In this document: in pieces, positions 24,212-37,599 of the stretch
Numbering within the stretch: position 1 is the stretch's first letter
How the letters are laid out: each line of letters begins with the position of its first letter
Assembly (NCBI GenBank): GCA_002086835.1
Contig: MVIG01000022.1
Span: forward strand, 1 to 64,000
Direction: 5' to 3'
Length of the DNA stretch: 64,000 nucleotides
From: Mycolicibacterium porcinum
Lineage (GTDB): Bacteria; Actinomycetota; Actinomycetes; Mycobacteriales; Mycobacteriaceae
The notes under the pieces: model-generated
What the model saw: only the letters and a program-made list of their open reading frames with translations
Told to the model about the DNA's origin: nothing
The model's database searches: none
Position numbers and translations under genes: made by a program

Positions 24212-24263
24212 AGACTGCAGCCAGGGCCAAGAATCCGTCTGATCCTGTCCCTGAGTGCAGTCT
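24212..24263 (-). terminator. Long inverted repeat after hisI
   Basis: Arms 24212-24226 (AGACTGCAGCCAGGG) and 24249-24263 (CCCTGAGTGCAGTCT) pair at 13 of 15 positions around a 22-base loop. It begins 8 bases beyond the hisI stop and could end the his transcript. There is no T-run. It also marks the junction between the his operon and the restriction-modification genes. Confidence 0.45.
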
Positions 24264-24271
24264 CGATGAAC

Positions 24272-24616
24272 CTACGCTTCAGACAGCAGCACATCCGCGT
24301 CGAAGCACGTGTGCGCCCCGGTGTGGCAGGCCGCGCCGACCTGATCGACCTCCAGCAGCACGGTGTCGCCGTCGCAGTCCAAGCGGACCGAGTGCACATA
24401 CTGCGTGTGCCCGGACGTCAGACCCTTGACCCACTGCTCGCCGCGGGACCGCGAAAAGTAGGTGGCCTCACGGGTTTCCAAGGTGCGGGCCAGCGCGTCG
24501 TCGTCCATCCAGGCGACCATCAGCACCTGACCGGTGGACCGCTCCTGCGCCACCGCGCTGAACAACCCGTCGGCGTTGCGCTTCAGGCGCTTGGCGATGT
24601 CGGGATCGAGAGCCAT
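24272..24616 (-). CDS. hisI: Phosphoribosyl-AMP cyclohydrolase
   Basis: Opens the adenine ring of phosphoribosyl-AMP, step 3 of histidine synthesis. The 114-residue protein is the usual size for a stand-alone HisI. It has the zinc/metal residues in [13 protein letters not shown] and [12 protein letters not shown], and the substrate motif [16 protein letters not shown]. The ATG at 24616 shares one base with the hisF stop (TAATG). It is the last gene of the his operon; hisE is not in this window. Confidence 0.96.
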   Translation of the reverse strand: MALDPDIAKRLKRNADGLFSAVAQERSTGQVLMVAWMDDDALARTLETREATYFSRSRGEQWVKGLTSGHTQYVHSVRLDCDGDTVLLEVDQVGAACHTGAHTCFDADVLLSEA

Positions 24617-25401
24617 TACCGCACCACGATTCCTTCGGCCGCCATCGCGGCCTTCACCTGGCCGATGGTCATCTCCCCGAAGTGAAAGACGCTGGCGGCC
24701 AGCACCGCGTCGGCGCCGGCCTGCACGGCAGGAGCGAAATCGGCCACCGCACCGGCACCACCACTGGCGATCACCGGGACATGCACCGCGGCGCGGACCG
24801 CACGCAGCATCGGCAGGTCGAAGCCGGCCTTGGTGCCGTCGCGATCCATCGAGTTGAGCAGGATCTCGCCGACCCCGAGCTCGGCGCCCCGCGCGGCCCA
24901 CTCGATAGCGTCGATACCGGTGCCGCGGCGCCCGCCGTGGGTGGTCACTTCCCACCCCGACGCCGTGGGCTGCTCGCCGGCCGGCACGGTACGGGCGTCG
25001 ACGCTGAGCACGATGCACTGCGAACCGAACTGGCGGGCCATCTCGGCCAGCAGTTCGGGCCGCGCGATCGCGGCGGTATTGACTGACACCTTGTCGGCGC
25101 CGGCCCGCAGCAGCACGTCGACGTCCTCGACCGCGCGCACTCCGCCGCCGACGGTCAGCGGGATGAACACCTGCTCGGCGGTGCGCTTGACCACCTCGAG
25201 CATGGTGGACCGGCCCGAGGAGGACGCGGTCACGTCGAGGAAGGTCAGCTCGTCGGCGCCCTCGGCGTCGTAGACGGCCGCGAGTTCGACGGGATCACCC
25301 GCGTCGCGAAGGTTCTCGAAGTTGACGCCCTTGACCACCCGGCCGGCGTCGACGTCGAGGCACGGGATGACCCTCGTCGCGACATCACTGATGGTGCTCA
25401 C
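24616..25401 (-). CDS. hisF: Imidazole glycerol phosphate synthase, cyclase subunit
   Basis: Uses ammonia from HisH to make imidazole glycerol phosphate and AICAR. The 261-residue TIM barrel has the catalytic aspartates in [14 protein letters not shown] and [14 protein letters not shown], and the phosphate-binding GGVRAVEDV and ASGGAG loops. The GTG at 25401 overlaps the impA stop by 4 bases. Confidence 0.97.
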   Translation of the reverse strand: MSTISDVATRVIPCLDVDAGRVVKGVNFENLRDAGDPVELAAVYDAEGADELTFLDVTASSSGRSTMLEVVKRTAEQVFIPLTVGGGVRAVEDVDVLLRAGADKVSVNTAAIARPELLAEMARQFGSQCIVLSVDARTVPAGEQPTASGWEVTTHGGRRGTGIDAIEWAARGAELGVGEILLNSMDRDGTKAGFDLPMLRAVRAAVHVPVIASGGAGAVADFAPAVQAGADAVLAASVFHFGEMTIGQVKAAMAAEGIVVR

Positions 25402-26219
25402 AGGTAGTCCTCCGGATTGCCAGCGGATTTCACGATTTCCAGCATGCGTTCATGCACGCCAGGAGCGGCGGCCAGCGCCGATTTCGACTCGGCCGTCCAC
25501 GGATCGCCGGCCAGGTCGGTGACGATGCCGCCGGCAGCCCGCACCAACGCCACCCCGGCCGCGTGGTCCCAGATGTGGTGCCCGAAACTGATGGCCCCGC
25601 CCAGGACTCCGGCGGCGACATAAGCCAGGTCCACGCCGGTCGCGCCGTGCATCCGCACCCGCGAGCACACGCGGCTGAGATTGGACAGCACCTCGACCCG
25701 GTAGCGGCCGGGGAACCGGCCACGGGAATCGATGTTGAAGGTCTGGATGCCGACGATCGAGTCGGTCAACGTCGGTGAACCGAGCGGCGGCAGCGCGGTG
25801 CCGTTGTCTCGCACCGGTCCTCCGGCGAGCGCCGAGTAGCGCTGTCCGGTGAACGGCAGCCAGGTCAGGCCGGCCACCGGCTCGCCGTCGGCCAGCAGCC
25901 CGAGCAGGATGGCCGCCATCGGCGACCCGGCCGCGTAGTTGAACGTGCCGTCGATCGGGTCGAGCACCCACACCAGCGGCGAGTCGATGGGCTCACCGCC
26001 GAATTCCTCGCCATGGACCCCGATTCCGGTGGCCTCGGTCAGCGCCCGCACCACCTGCCGTTCGATCGCGAGATCGACCTCGGTGGCGAAGTCGTTGCCC
26101 TGCTTGCTCACCGCGGAATCGGCGCGGTGGCCGGCGATGAACGGCACCGCTGCCGCGTCGAGAATCTCGGTCGCCGCGTCTACCAGCGCGGCCAACTTCG
26201 ACGGGTCCAGGTCGGCCAC
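25398..26219 (-). CDS. impA: Inositol monophosphatase-family phosphatase
   Basis: A 273-residue Mg-dependent phosphatase with the two family signatures, [15 protein letters not shown] and [15 protein letters not shown], and the Glu of HGEEFGG. ImpA of M. tuberculosis lies at the same place between priA and hisF. Mycobacterial ImpA is linked to inositol phosphate hydrolysis. The setting leaves open some histidinol-phosphatase activity, since that step belongs to this fold in actinobacteria. I chose GTG at 26219, five bases after the priA stop. Confidence 0.9.
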   Translation of the reverse strand: MADLDPSKLAALVDAATEILDAAAVPFIAGHRADSAVSKQGNDFATEVDLAIERQVVRALTEATGIGVHGEEFGGEPIDSPLVWVLDPIDGTFNYAAGSPMAAILLGLLADGEPVAGLTWLPFTGQRYSALAGGPVRDNGTALPPLGSPTLTDSIVGIQTFNIDSRGRFPGRYRVEVLSNLSRVCSRVRMHGATGVDLAYVAAGVLGGAISFGHHIWDHAAGVALVRAAGGIVTDLAGDPWTAESKSALAAAPGVHERMLEIVKSAGNPEDYL

Positions 26220-26224
26220 CTCGC

Positions 26225-26959
26225 TTATCCGCTGACCGCAGCCAGAGCCTGCGGCAGGGTGAATCGTTCGGCGTACAGCGCCTTTCCGACGATCGCACCC
26301 TCGACGCCGTGGCGGGTCAGAGTCGCGATGGCCCGGAGGTCGTCGAGGCTGGACACTCCGCCCGAGGCGATCACGGGAGCCTCGGTGCGGTCGGCGACAG
26401 ACGCCAGCAGTTCCAGGTTGGGGCCGGTCAGGGTGCCGTCCTTGGTGACGTCGGTGACGACGTAGCGCGAGCACCCTTCGCGGTCAAGGCGATCCAGAAC
26501 CTCCCACAGGTCGCCGCCGTCGGTCTCCCAGCCGCGGCCGCGCAGCCGCCAGCTGTCGTTCTCGAACTGCACGTCCAGCCCGACGGCCACCCGATCGCCG
26601 TACTCGGCGATGGCGCGGCGACACCACTCCGGGCTTTCCAGCGCCGCGGTGCCGATGTTCACCCGCGCGCAGCCGGTGTCCATGGCGGCTTTCAGCGAGT
26701 CGTCATCGCGGATGCCGCCGGACAGTTCGACTTTCACGTCGAGCTTGCCGACCAGGTCGGCCAGCAGCTCGCGGTTACTGCCCCGGCCGAAGGCGGCGTC
26801 CAGGTCCACCAGGTGGATCCACTCGGCGCCGTCCCGCTGCCAGGCCTCGGCGGCCTCCAGAGCCGAACCGTAGTCGGTCTCACTGCCCGCCTTGCCCTGC
26901 ACGAGACGCACCGCTTTGCCGTCCACCACGTCGACGGCCGGCAACAGAATCAAACTCAC
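26225..26959 (-). CDS. priA: Bifunctional HisA/TrpF isomerase PriA
   Basis: Isomerises ProFAR in histidine synthesis and phosphoribosyl anthranilate in tryptophan synthesis. The 244-residue barrel has the catalytic Asp in [15 protein letters not shown] and the second Asp in [15 protein letters not shown]. The active-site loop with Arg and Trp is in [12 protein letters not shown], as in actinobacterial PriA. The dual role rests on family knowledge and on the lack of trpF in the nearby trp operon. GTG start; 4-base overlap with hisH. Confidence 0.95.
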   Translation of the reverse strand: MSLILLPAVDVVDGKAVRLVQGKAGSETDYGSALEAAEAWQRDGAEWIHLVDLDAAFGRGSNRELLADLVGKLDVKVELSGGIRDDDSLKAAMDTGCARVNIGTAALESPEWCRRAIAEYGDRVAVGLDVQFENDSWRLRGRGWETDGGDLWEVLDRLDREGCSRYVVTDVTKDGTLTGPNLELLASVADRTEAPVIASGGVSSLDDLRAIATLTRHGVEGAIVGKALYAERFTLPQALAAVSG

Positions 26960-27569
26960 AGTCCCTCAACCCAATTCGCGAGCAGCGTCGCACCGGCGTC
27001 GCCACTCTTCTCCGGATGAAATTGCGTGGCCGACAACGCACCGTCCTCGACGGCGGCGATGAACGGCACGTGATGCGTCGCCCAGGTCACCAGCGCGTCC
27101 GGATTACCGGACCACTCCTGCGCGGCGTACGAATGCACGAAATAGAAACGCGTCGCGGCGTCGAGCCCCTTGAACAGGGTGCTGCCGGCTGCCGCATCGA
27201 CGACGTTCCAGCCCATGTGCGGAATCACCGGGGCGTCCAGTCGAGTCACCGCACCGGGCCACTGTCCGCAACCGGTGGATTCCGTGCCGAACTCCACCCC
27301 GCGGGCGAACAGGATCTGCATGCCCACGCAGACGCCCAGCACCGGACGACCATGCTGCAGGCGGTCGGCGATGATCTTCTCGCCACCGATTGCCCGGAGC
27401 CCGGTCATGCAGGCCTCGAACGCACCGACACCGGGCACCACAAGGCCGTCGGCTGCCGCGGCTGCACCCGGATCGGCGGTGACTTCGACATCGGCACCGA
27501 CGCGCTCCAGCGCGCGCTGAGCCGAGCGCAGATTGCCCGATCCGTAATCGAGAACGATGACTTTCTTTG

Positions 27570-27573
<4 letters not shown>
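26956..27573 (-). CDS. hisH: Imidazole glycerol phosphate synthase, glutaminase subunit
   Basis: Releases ammonia from glutamine for HisF. The 205-residue class I amidotransferase has the oxyanion region [11 protein letters not shown], the nucleophile in [11 protein letters not shown], and the His-x-Glu pair in [10 protein letters not shown]. The GTG start overlaps hisB by 4 bases. Confidence 0.97.
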
Positions 27574-30651
<3,078 letters not shown>

Positions 30652-30755
30652 CGCTTCAATTGTCCCTGATCAGTCCAGTTGATAAAAATCCGTCGCCCAC
30701 TGGCGCCGGCACGCCGCGTCGTAGGGTGGTTTCAGCCTGCCGAATGGAGCCTCAG

Positions 30756-31166
30756 ATGTCCGCAAAAGACCACCCCAACAACGCGCCCGGCGTACCGATG
30801 CTGGTGCCGCCCGCGCTGGAGCGGTTCCAGATCAAATACATCAACCCGCTGGTGAAACCATTTTCCAAGCGCTTGCCAGGGTTCACCGTGATCAAGCATC
30901 GAGGCCGCACCTCCGGTACGCCCTACGAGACGATCGTCACCAGTTACCGCAAGGGCAATGTTTTCGCGGTGACCCTCCTGCACGGCAAGACCAACTGGGT
31001 GAAGAACGTGATCGCGGCGGGTGGGGCCGACGTGCACCTGTTCCGCGACGACATCAAGATCACCAATCCCCGCGTGCTACCTGCGGGCACCGACGATCCG
31101 ACCCTCCCCCGGATCCCCCGGAATGCCGCCCGTCGGATGGGCGTCTTCGTCGCAGATATCGTTTGA
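30756..31166 (+). CDS. Deazaflavin (F420)-dependent nitroreductase-family protein
   Basis: A 136-residue Ddn-like split-barrel protein. The FIKYINPLVKPFSKRLPGFTVIKHRGRTSGTPYETIV block, followed by NWVKNVIAAGGADVHL, is characteristic of the F420(H2)-binding family. The substrate is unknown. The start is ATG at 30756, with GGAG nine bases upstream, rather than the in-frame ATG at 30744. It diverges from hisD, as does its M. tuberculosis counterpart, and TAGGGT at 30722-30727 may be its -10 element. Confidence 0.85.
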   Translation: MSAKDHPNNAPGVPMLVPPALERFQIKYINPLVKPFSKRLPGFTVIKHRGRTSGTPYETIVTSYRKGNVFAVTLLHGKTNWVKNVIAAGGADVHLFRDDIKITNPRVLPAGTDDPTLPRIPRNAARRMGVFVADIV

Positions 31167-31187
31167 CACGATCGCCAGACTGCATAC

Positions 31188-31823
31188 ATGACCTGGCAGA
31201 TCTGGCTCGCTTTCCTCGGCGCGTCGATCGCCATCAGTCTGTCCCCCGGAGCCGGGGCGATCCAGTCGATGGCGACCGGCCTGACCCACGGTGTCCGCCG
31301 TGGGTCATGGAGTGTGCTCGGACTCCAGATCGGGCTTCTCGCGCAACTGGTCCTGGTCGCCGTCGGCCTGGGAGCCGTCGTCGCCAAGTCGATGCTTGCT
31401 TTCCACATCGTCAAGTGGATCGGTGTCGCGTACCTGATCTACCTGGCGGTCCAGCAATGGCGCAGCGCCTCGCAGGATCTGCGCGCCCGGATGGGCAGCG
31501 CCGGCGAGCGCGGCCGACTGTCCCTGGTCGCGCGCGGATTCCTGGTGAACACCACCAACCCGAAGGGCTTGGTGTTCCTCGTCGCGGTCCTGCCGCAGTT
31601 CGTGGTTCCGACCGCACCGCTGCTGCCGCAGTATCTGGCGATCGGAGCGACGATGGTCGCCGTCGACGTGGTCGTGATGAGCCTCTACACCGGGCTGGCG
31701 GCACGGCTACTCAACTGGCTGCAGACGCCGCGTCAGCAGACCATGCTCGGCCGGGTGTTCTCCGGGTTGTTCGCCACGGCCGCGGTGGTGCTGTCGTTGG
31801 TGCGTCGCGGCGCGGCCGCCTAG
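31188..31823 (+). CDS. LysE/RhtB-family exporter
   Basis: A 211-residue inner-membrane transporter of about six helices. The family signature SLSPGAGAIQSMATGLTHGVRRG is near the N-terminus, and LVNTTNPKGLVFLVAVLPQF lies mid-protein. Such proteins export amino acids, and the substrate is not predictable here. It follows the F420 protein by 21 bases on the same strand and could share its transcript. Confidence 0.9.
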   Translation: MTWQIWLAFLGASIAISLSPGAGAIQSMATGLTHGVRRGSWSVLGLQIGLLAQLVLVAVGLGAVVAKSMLAFHIVKWIGVAYLIYLAVQQWRSASQDLRARMGSAGERGRLSLVARGFLVNTTNPKGLVFLVAVLPQFVVPTAPLLPQYLAIGATMVAVDVVVMSLYTGLAARLLNWLQTPRQQTMLGRVFSGLFATAAVVLSLVRRGAAA

Positions 31824-31840
31824 GTGTCCTCTGCCGATCA

Positions 31841-31887
31841 CTAAACCGAGGATTTCAGCCACATATTGACCGGAATCCTCGGTCTAG
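31841..31887. terminator. Palindrome between lysE-type gene and nadC
   Basis: Arms CTAAACCGAGGATT (31841-31854) and AATCCTCGGTCTAG (31874-31887) match at 13 of 14 positions around a 19-base loop. It sits between two genes that converge, so it could end transcripts from both sides. There is no U-run on either strand. No gene is seen in the 135-base gap. Confidence 0.5.
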
Positions 31888-31958
31888 TGCTCCATCGCAC
31901 CATGGCGGCACACCACATTGACGCCGGCCCCGGTTCGACGCGAATAACGCTGCGCGGG

Positions 31959-32816
31959 TTACGTGTCCAGACCGATGTCGAGCACCCGCACGGAATGCGT
32001 GAGCGCACCGATCGCCAGATAGTCGACTCCGGTGCCGGCGTAGTCGGCCGCGCTGTCCAGTGTCAGGCCGCCCGACGATTCCAGCAGTGTTTTGGGTGAG
32101 TGTTTGTCCCTGCGCTGTACCGCGATCTGGGTCTGCCAGACCGGGAAGTTGTCCAGCAGCACCAGTTCCACATCGGCTGCGAGCACCTCGTCGAGTTGCT
32201 CGAGGGAATCCACCTCGACCTCGCACGGCAGATCCGGCGCCTCCGCGCGGACCGCCTTGAGTGCGGCCACCACCGACCCGGCCGCGGCGACGTGGTTGTC
32301 CTTGATCAAGGCGGCGTCGCCCAGCCCCATCCGGTGGTTGACCCCGCCGCCGACGCGCACCGCGTACTTCTGCAGGGCACGCAAGCCCGGCAGTGTCTTG
32401 CGGGTGTCGCGGATCTTGGCGTTGGTGCCGGCCACCGCGTCGACCCAGGCAGCTGTCGCGGTGGCGATCCCCGACAGGTGGCACATCAGGTTCAACATGG
32501 TGCGTTCGGCGGTGAGCAGACCGCGGGTCGGCGCCTCGACCGTCAGGATCGACGCCCGGGCGTCCAATCGGGCACCATCCTCGACCCGGTCGAGTACGCG
32601 GTAGCCGTCGGCGCCGAGCAGTTCGTCGAGTACGAGTAGCCCGATGTCGACGCCGGCGACGACGCCCGGTTCGCGGTTGACCACCGAGGCGGTGGTCATG
32701 GCGTCGGCGTCAACGGTGGCGAGCGTGGTGATGTCGGGGCCGTAGCGCAGGTCTTCCTCGAGCGCCCGCGCGATCGTCGCCCGCGCCTCGGCCAGCTCGA
32801 TGTCCGAAAGTGCCAT
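31959..32816 (-). CDS. nadC: Nicotinate-nucleotide pyrophosphorylase
   Basis: Turns quinolinate and PRPP into nicotinate mononucleotide. The 285-residue type II PRTase has ERTMLNLMCHLSGIAT, RDTRKTLPGLR, KYAVRVGGGVNHRMGL, KDNH and the substrate region EVEVDSLEQ. The ATG at 32816 shares a base with the nadB stop (TGATG). It is last in the nadABC operon. Confidence 0.97.
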   Translation of the reverse strand: MALSDIELAEARATIARALEEDLRYGPDITTLATVDADAMTTASVVNREPGVVAGVDIGLLVLDELLGADGYRVLDRVEDGARLDARASILTVEAPTRGLLTAERTMLNLMCHLSGIATATAAWVDAVAGTNAKIRDTRKTLPGLRALQKYAVRVGGGVNHRMGLGDAALIKDNHVAAAGSVVAALKAVRAEAPDLPCEVEVDSLEQLDEVLAADVELVLLDNFPVWQTQIAVQRRDKHSPKTLLESSGGLTLDSAADYAGTGVDYLAIGALTHSVRVLDIGLDT

Positions 32817-34413
32817 CAGCACACCGCCGTCGCGGTGTCGAGGGTGGGCCTGCCGGCTACGGCACGAATCGTCACGGAATGCTCCTGGGCTGGGTCGGTT
32901 TCGGGGTAATCGCCGCGATGGTGACAGCCACGGCTCTCGGTGCGGGCCAGGGCTGCGACGGCAATCGCGCGGGCAGTGACGGTCAGCGCCGCATCCTCGA
33001 AGCTCTGCCGGCTGGTGGGTTGCCCCGGCCTCGCGTCGGTCAGAATCGCATCCAGCCGACACAGTCCATCGGCGTCACGGACCACTGACGCATGCTCGGA
33101 CATGGCGTGCTGCAAGACATCTCGGCCGACGGAATCATGGCGGCGGTCCTGGGGCACCTGCGCACGCACCGATCCCGACGCCATCGCGTGCTCGGCCGCG
33201 AGCCGGCCGGCCCGTCCGCCAACGACCAAACCTTCCAGCAGGCTGTTGGACGCGAGCCGATTGGCCCCGTGCATCCCCGTACGGGCGACTTCCCCGGCCG
33301 CGAAAAGCCCAGGCAGTTCAGTGCGTCCATGCACGTCGGTAGCCACGCCACCGCAGCTGTAATGGGCGCCGGGAACCACCGGGATGGGCTGACGGGTCGG
33401 GTCCACACCGGCCTCCGCACATGCCGCCGCCACTGTGGGAAAACGGTCGGCGAACCGCGTGATGCCCCGGGCATCGAGGTACACACAGGGGTCGCCGGTG
33501 GCGCTCAACCTCGCGTTGACGGCGGCGGCGACCACGTCCCGCGGGGCCAGGTCCCCCATCGGGTGAATCCCTTCGGTAACCGAGTTGCCTTGCGAATCAA
33601 CGAGTACGGCACCCTCACCGCGCAGCGCCTCGGTGATGAGCGGGCGCCGGCCGCCACCGTTCTCGGCGTACAGCATGGTCGGGTGGAACTGGACGAACTC
33701 GATGTCACGGACCGGGACACCGGCCCAGAGCGCCAGGGCGATGCCGTCACCGGTCGACCCACTGGGATTGGTGGTGGCCGCGTATACGTGGCCGAGACCT
33801 CCGGTGGCCAGGACGACCGACGGCGCGTGGATGATGCCCGGGCCGTCCTCGTTGCGCACCAGCACGCCGGTCACCGTGGCGTCGTCGTGCAGGACCTGCA
33901 GTGCCACATGGTCGCGGCGGATGTCGAGGGTGGCCGCCGCGGAATCGAGGGCTCGCTGCACCTCGGCTCCGGTGGCATCACCGCCGGCGTGAATGATCCG
34001 GCGGCGGGTATGTCCGCCCTCGCGGGTCAGGGCCCAGTGCCCGGGGACGGTCTCGTCGAACTGTGCGCCGTCGGCCACCAGATGGGCGACGGCGTCGTAA
34101 CCGGCTGCGACGATGGAGCGCACCGCGTCGGGGTCGCACAGACCGCCACCGGCGGCGACGGTGTCGGCGACGTGGGCCTCGACGGAGTCTTCGGTGTCCG
34201 GCAGTACGACGGCGATACCGCCCTGGGCGTAGAACGTCGCGGTCTCGCGGGCCTTGCTCAACACCACCACACGGCGACCGCGGCGGTGCGCGGCCAGGGC
34301 CGCCACCAGGCCTGCCACGCCCGTACCGACCACGACGACGTCAGCGCGCTGCTGCCACAGCGTCGAACTGCCGCAGGCGAAGCGGCTCGATCCCCGGGCA
34401 CTGCCCGTCGGGG

Positions 34414-34417
<4 letters not shown>
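32816..34417 (-). CDS. nadB: L-aspartate oxidase
   Basis: Flavoenzyme oxidising aspartate to iminoaspartate for quinolinate. The 533-residue protein has the FAD site [17 protein letters not shown], the catalytic region [19 protein letters not shown], the family HPTML and [10 protein letters not shown] segments, and [16 protein letters not shown]. The ATG at 34417 overlaps the nadA stop by 4 bases. Its C-terminal helical part is usual for the succinate-dehydrogenase-like family. Confidence 0.96.
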
Positions 34418-35457
<1,040 letters not shown>

Positions 35458-35480
35458 GCCGACCTCCTCCACTAGGTCAG

Positions 35481-35503
35481 GTTTTCGACTTATAATCGAA
35501 AAC
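35481..35503. promoter_or_regulatory. NrtR operator palindrome with both -10 elements inside
   Basis: Arms GTTTTCGA (35481-35488) and TCGAAAAC (35496-35503) are perfect inverted copies around the seven bases CTTATAA. A plus-strand TATAAT (35491-35496) serves nrtR, which would then be nearly leaderless. On the minus strand TATAAG serves nadA. A bound repressor would block both. NrtR control of nadABC is established in mycobacteria. The site itself is read from this sequence. Confidence 0.8.
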
Positions 35504-36196
35504 ATGCCACATGGTAACACCGCGCACGAAGTGCTCGCCGTCGTGTTCCAGGTTCGCGGCCTCGACACCCGCCAGCCCAACCTCAACGTTCTGCTGTGGC
35601 AGCGGGCACTGGACCCCGAGCAGGGCAAATGGTCGTTGCCCGGCGGCCGGCTCGAAGACGACGAGGATTTGACCAGCTCCGTGCGACGACAGCTGGCCGA
35701 CAAGGTTGACCTGCGCGAACTCGCGCACCTGGAGCAACTGGCAGTGTTCTCGGACCCACGCCGCGTGCCCGGCGTGCGGACCATCGCGTCGACATTCCTG
35801 GGCCTGGTCCCGTCCCCTTCCACCCCGGCCCTGCCGCCGGACACCCGATGGCATCCGGTCAGCGACCTGCCCCCGATGGCCTTCGACCATGCACCGATGG
35901 TCGAGCACGCACGCAATCGCCTGGCCGCCAAGCTGTCGTACACCAACATCGGATTCGCCTTGGCACCAAAAGAATTCGCGCTCTCATCGCTGCGCGACAT
36001 CTACAGCGCCGCACTCGATTATCAAGTCGACGCCACGAACTTGCAGCGGGTTCTGGAACGACGCAAGGTCATCACCCGCACCGGCACCACCGCTCGATCC
36101 GGTCGTAGCGGAGGGCGCCCCGCGGCCCTGTACCGCTTCACCGACTCGCGGTACCGCGTCACCGACGAATTCGCCGCTCTGCGCCCACCCGGGTGA
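35504..36196 (+). CDS. nrtR: Nudix-related NAD biosynthesis repressor NrtR
   Basis: A 230-residue regulator with an N-terminal Nudix-like domain (residues 8-150 or so, [22 protein letters not shown] in place of a full Nudix box) and a C-terminal winged helix ([16 protein letters not shown]... [14 protein letters not shown]). Family members sense ADP-ribose or related NAD products and repress NAD synthesis. The altered Nudix box suggests little hydrolase activity. It begins one base after a perfect palindrome shared with nadA. Confidence 0.93.
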   Translation: MPHGNTAHEVLAVVFQVRGLDTRQPNLNVLLWQRALDPEQGKWSLPGGRLEDDEDLTSSVRRQLADKVDLRELAHLEQLAVFSDPRRVPGVRTIASTFLGLVPSPSTPALPPDTRWHPVSDLPPMAFDHAPMVEHARNRLAAKLSYTNIGFALAPKEFALSSLRDIYSAALDYQVDATNLQRVLERRKVITRTGTTARSGRSGGRPAALYRFTDSRYRVTDEFAALRPPG

Positions 36197-36217
36197 GTCG
36201 ACTGGATTCTTAGACCC

Positions 36218-36231
36218 TTCTTAAGTAAGAA
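36218..36231. promoter_or_regulatory. Short palindrome before the lipase gene
   Basis: TTCTTA and TAAGAA are inverted copies around AG, ending 7 bases before the lipase ATG. TTAAGT inside it could be a -10 element. It may be a regulator site or simply an AT-rich promoter. Confidence 0.3.
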
Positions 36232-36238
36232 TGCCCGG

Positions 36239-37570
36239 ATGGACTTGGGCAGTGCGGCCAGCGTCTCGGCAGCCGAATGGATCGGTCGGGCTCCTCACGA
36301 GGACCTCGACCCGGCCGCTCGGCCCGTACTCCCCCAGAGGGATGCGTTCTACGTACCGCCCGCGGGTTTCCAGCACGCCGAACCAGGCACTGTCCTGCGC
36401 AGCCGCGACGTCGAGCTGGCGTTTCTGGGCTTGATCCCGCAGCGCCTGCAGGCCACCCAGCTGCTGTACCGCTCCACCGACCGCAACGGCATCCCCGAAG
36501 CGGCTGCCACCACCGTCATCGTCCCGGCCGACGCCGCGCCGGACTGCCCGGTCGTGTCGTACCAGTGCGCGATCGACGCCATCTCCGGCCGCTGCTTTCC
36601 GTCCTACGCCCTGCGACACCACGCCAAGGCCACCGGTTCCCTGGCCCAGCTGGAGTTCCTGCTGATCTCGGCCGCCCTGGCCGAAGGCTGGGCGGTCTCG
36701 GTTCCCGACCACGAGGGTGTCAACGGCATGTGGGGTGCGCCCTACGAGCCCGGCTACCGCGTCCTGGACGGGTTGCGGGCCGCGATCAACACCGAGCGCC
36801 TGTCGTTGTCGCCGAACGCGCGCATCGGGCTGTGGGGATACTCCGGCGGCGGCCTGGCCAGTGCCTGGGCGGCCGAGATGGCCGGCAGCTACGCGCCCGA
36901 GCTCAACATCGTCGGCGCCGTCCTCGGCTCCCCCGTCGGCGATCTCGGAAACACCTTCCGCAGGCTCAACGGCACCGTGTTCTCGGGCCTGCCTGCGCTC
37001 GTGGTGGCCGCCCTCGCCGACATCTATCCCAACCTCAACCGGGTCATCGCCGAGCACGCCACAACCGAGGGCCGCAAGCTCCTCGACCGGCTGCACCGGA
37101 TGACCACGGTGGAGGCCATCGTGCGAATGTTCCGCACAGACATGGCCGACCTCGTGGATATGCCGCTTGAGGACATCCTCGACGGGCCCGAGGTCAGTGA
37201 GGTGTTCCACGACACCAAACTCGGTGTGGCCGTGCCGGTTCCGCCGGTTCTGATCGTTCAGGCCGTCCACGACGAGATCATCTCGGTTGACGACATCGAC
37301 GAGCTCGCCGACACCTATCTGGCCGGCGGCGCCGACGTGACCTACCACCGCGACATGTTCAGCGAGCACCTGCTGCTGCACCCGTTCTCGGCACCGATGG
37401 CGCTGCGCTGGCTCACCGACCGCTTCGCCGACCGCCCGCTGACCGCCAACCTGGTGCGCTCCAAGTGGCCCACGCTGCTCAACCCCATCACCTACATGGG
37501 CATGGCGCGCCTCGCTGGTATCGCCACCAAGGTGGCACTGGGCCGGACGGTCCGGCGACGCCCGCTCTGA
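36239..37570 (+). CDS. Secretory-lipase family (LIP) alpha/beta hydrolase
   Basis: A 443-residue hydrolase related to Rv1592c of M. tuberculosis and to secretory lipases. The serine nucleophile is in the elbow [12 protein letters not shown]. The late Asp and His are likely in [13 protein letters not shown] and [10 protein letters not shown]. No signal peptide is apparent at the chosen ATG, so export is uncertain. The substrate is probably a lipid ester. It follows nrtR by 42 bases on the same strand. Confidence 0.87.
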   Translation: MDLGSAASVSAAEWIGRAPHEDLDPAARPVLPQRDAFYVPPAGFQHAEPGTVLRSRDVELAFLGLIPQRLQATQLLYRSTDRNGIPEAAATTVIVPADAAPDCPVVSYQCAIDAISGRCFPSYALRHHAKATGSLAQLEFLLISAALAEGWAVSVPDHEGVNGMWGAPYEPGYRVLDGLRAAINTERLSLSPNARIGLWGYSGGGLASAWAAEMAGSYAPELNIVGAVLGSPVGDLGNTFRRLNGTVFSGLPALVVAALADIYPNLNRVIAEHATTEGRKLLDRLHRMTTVEAIVRMFRTDMADLVDMPLEDILDGPEVSEVFHDTKLGVAVPVPPVLIVQAVHDEIISVDDIDELADTYLAGGADVTYHRDMFSEHLLLHPFSAPMALRWLTDRFADRPLTANLVRSKWPTLLNPITYMGMARLAGIATKVALGRTVRRRPL

Positions 37571-37599
37571 TCCGCCCCACGCTGGCACAATGGGGCTAG

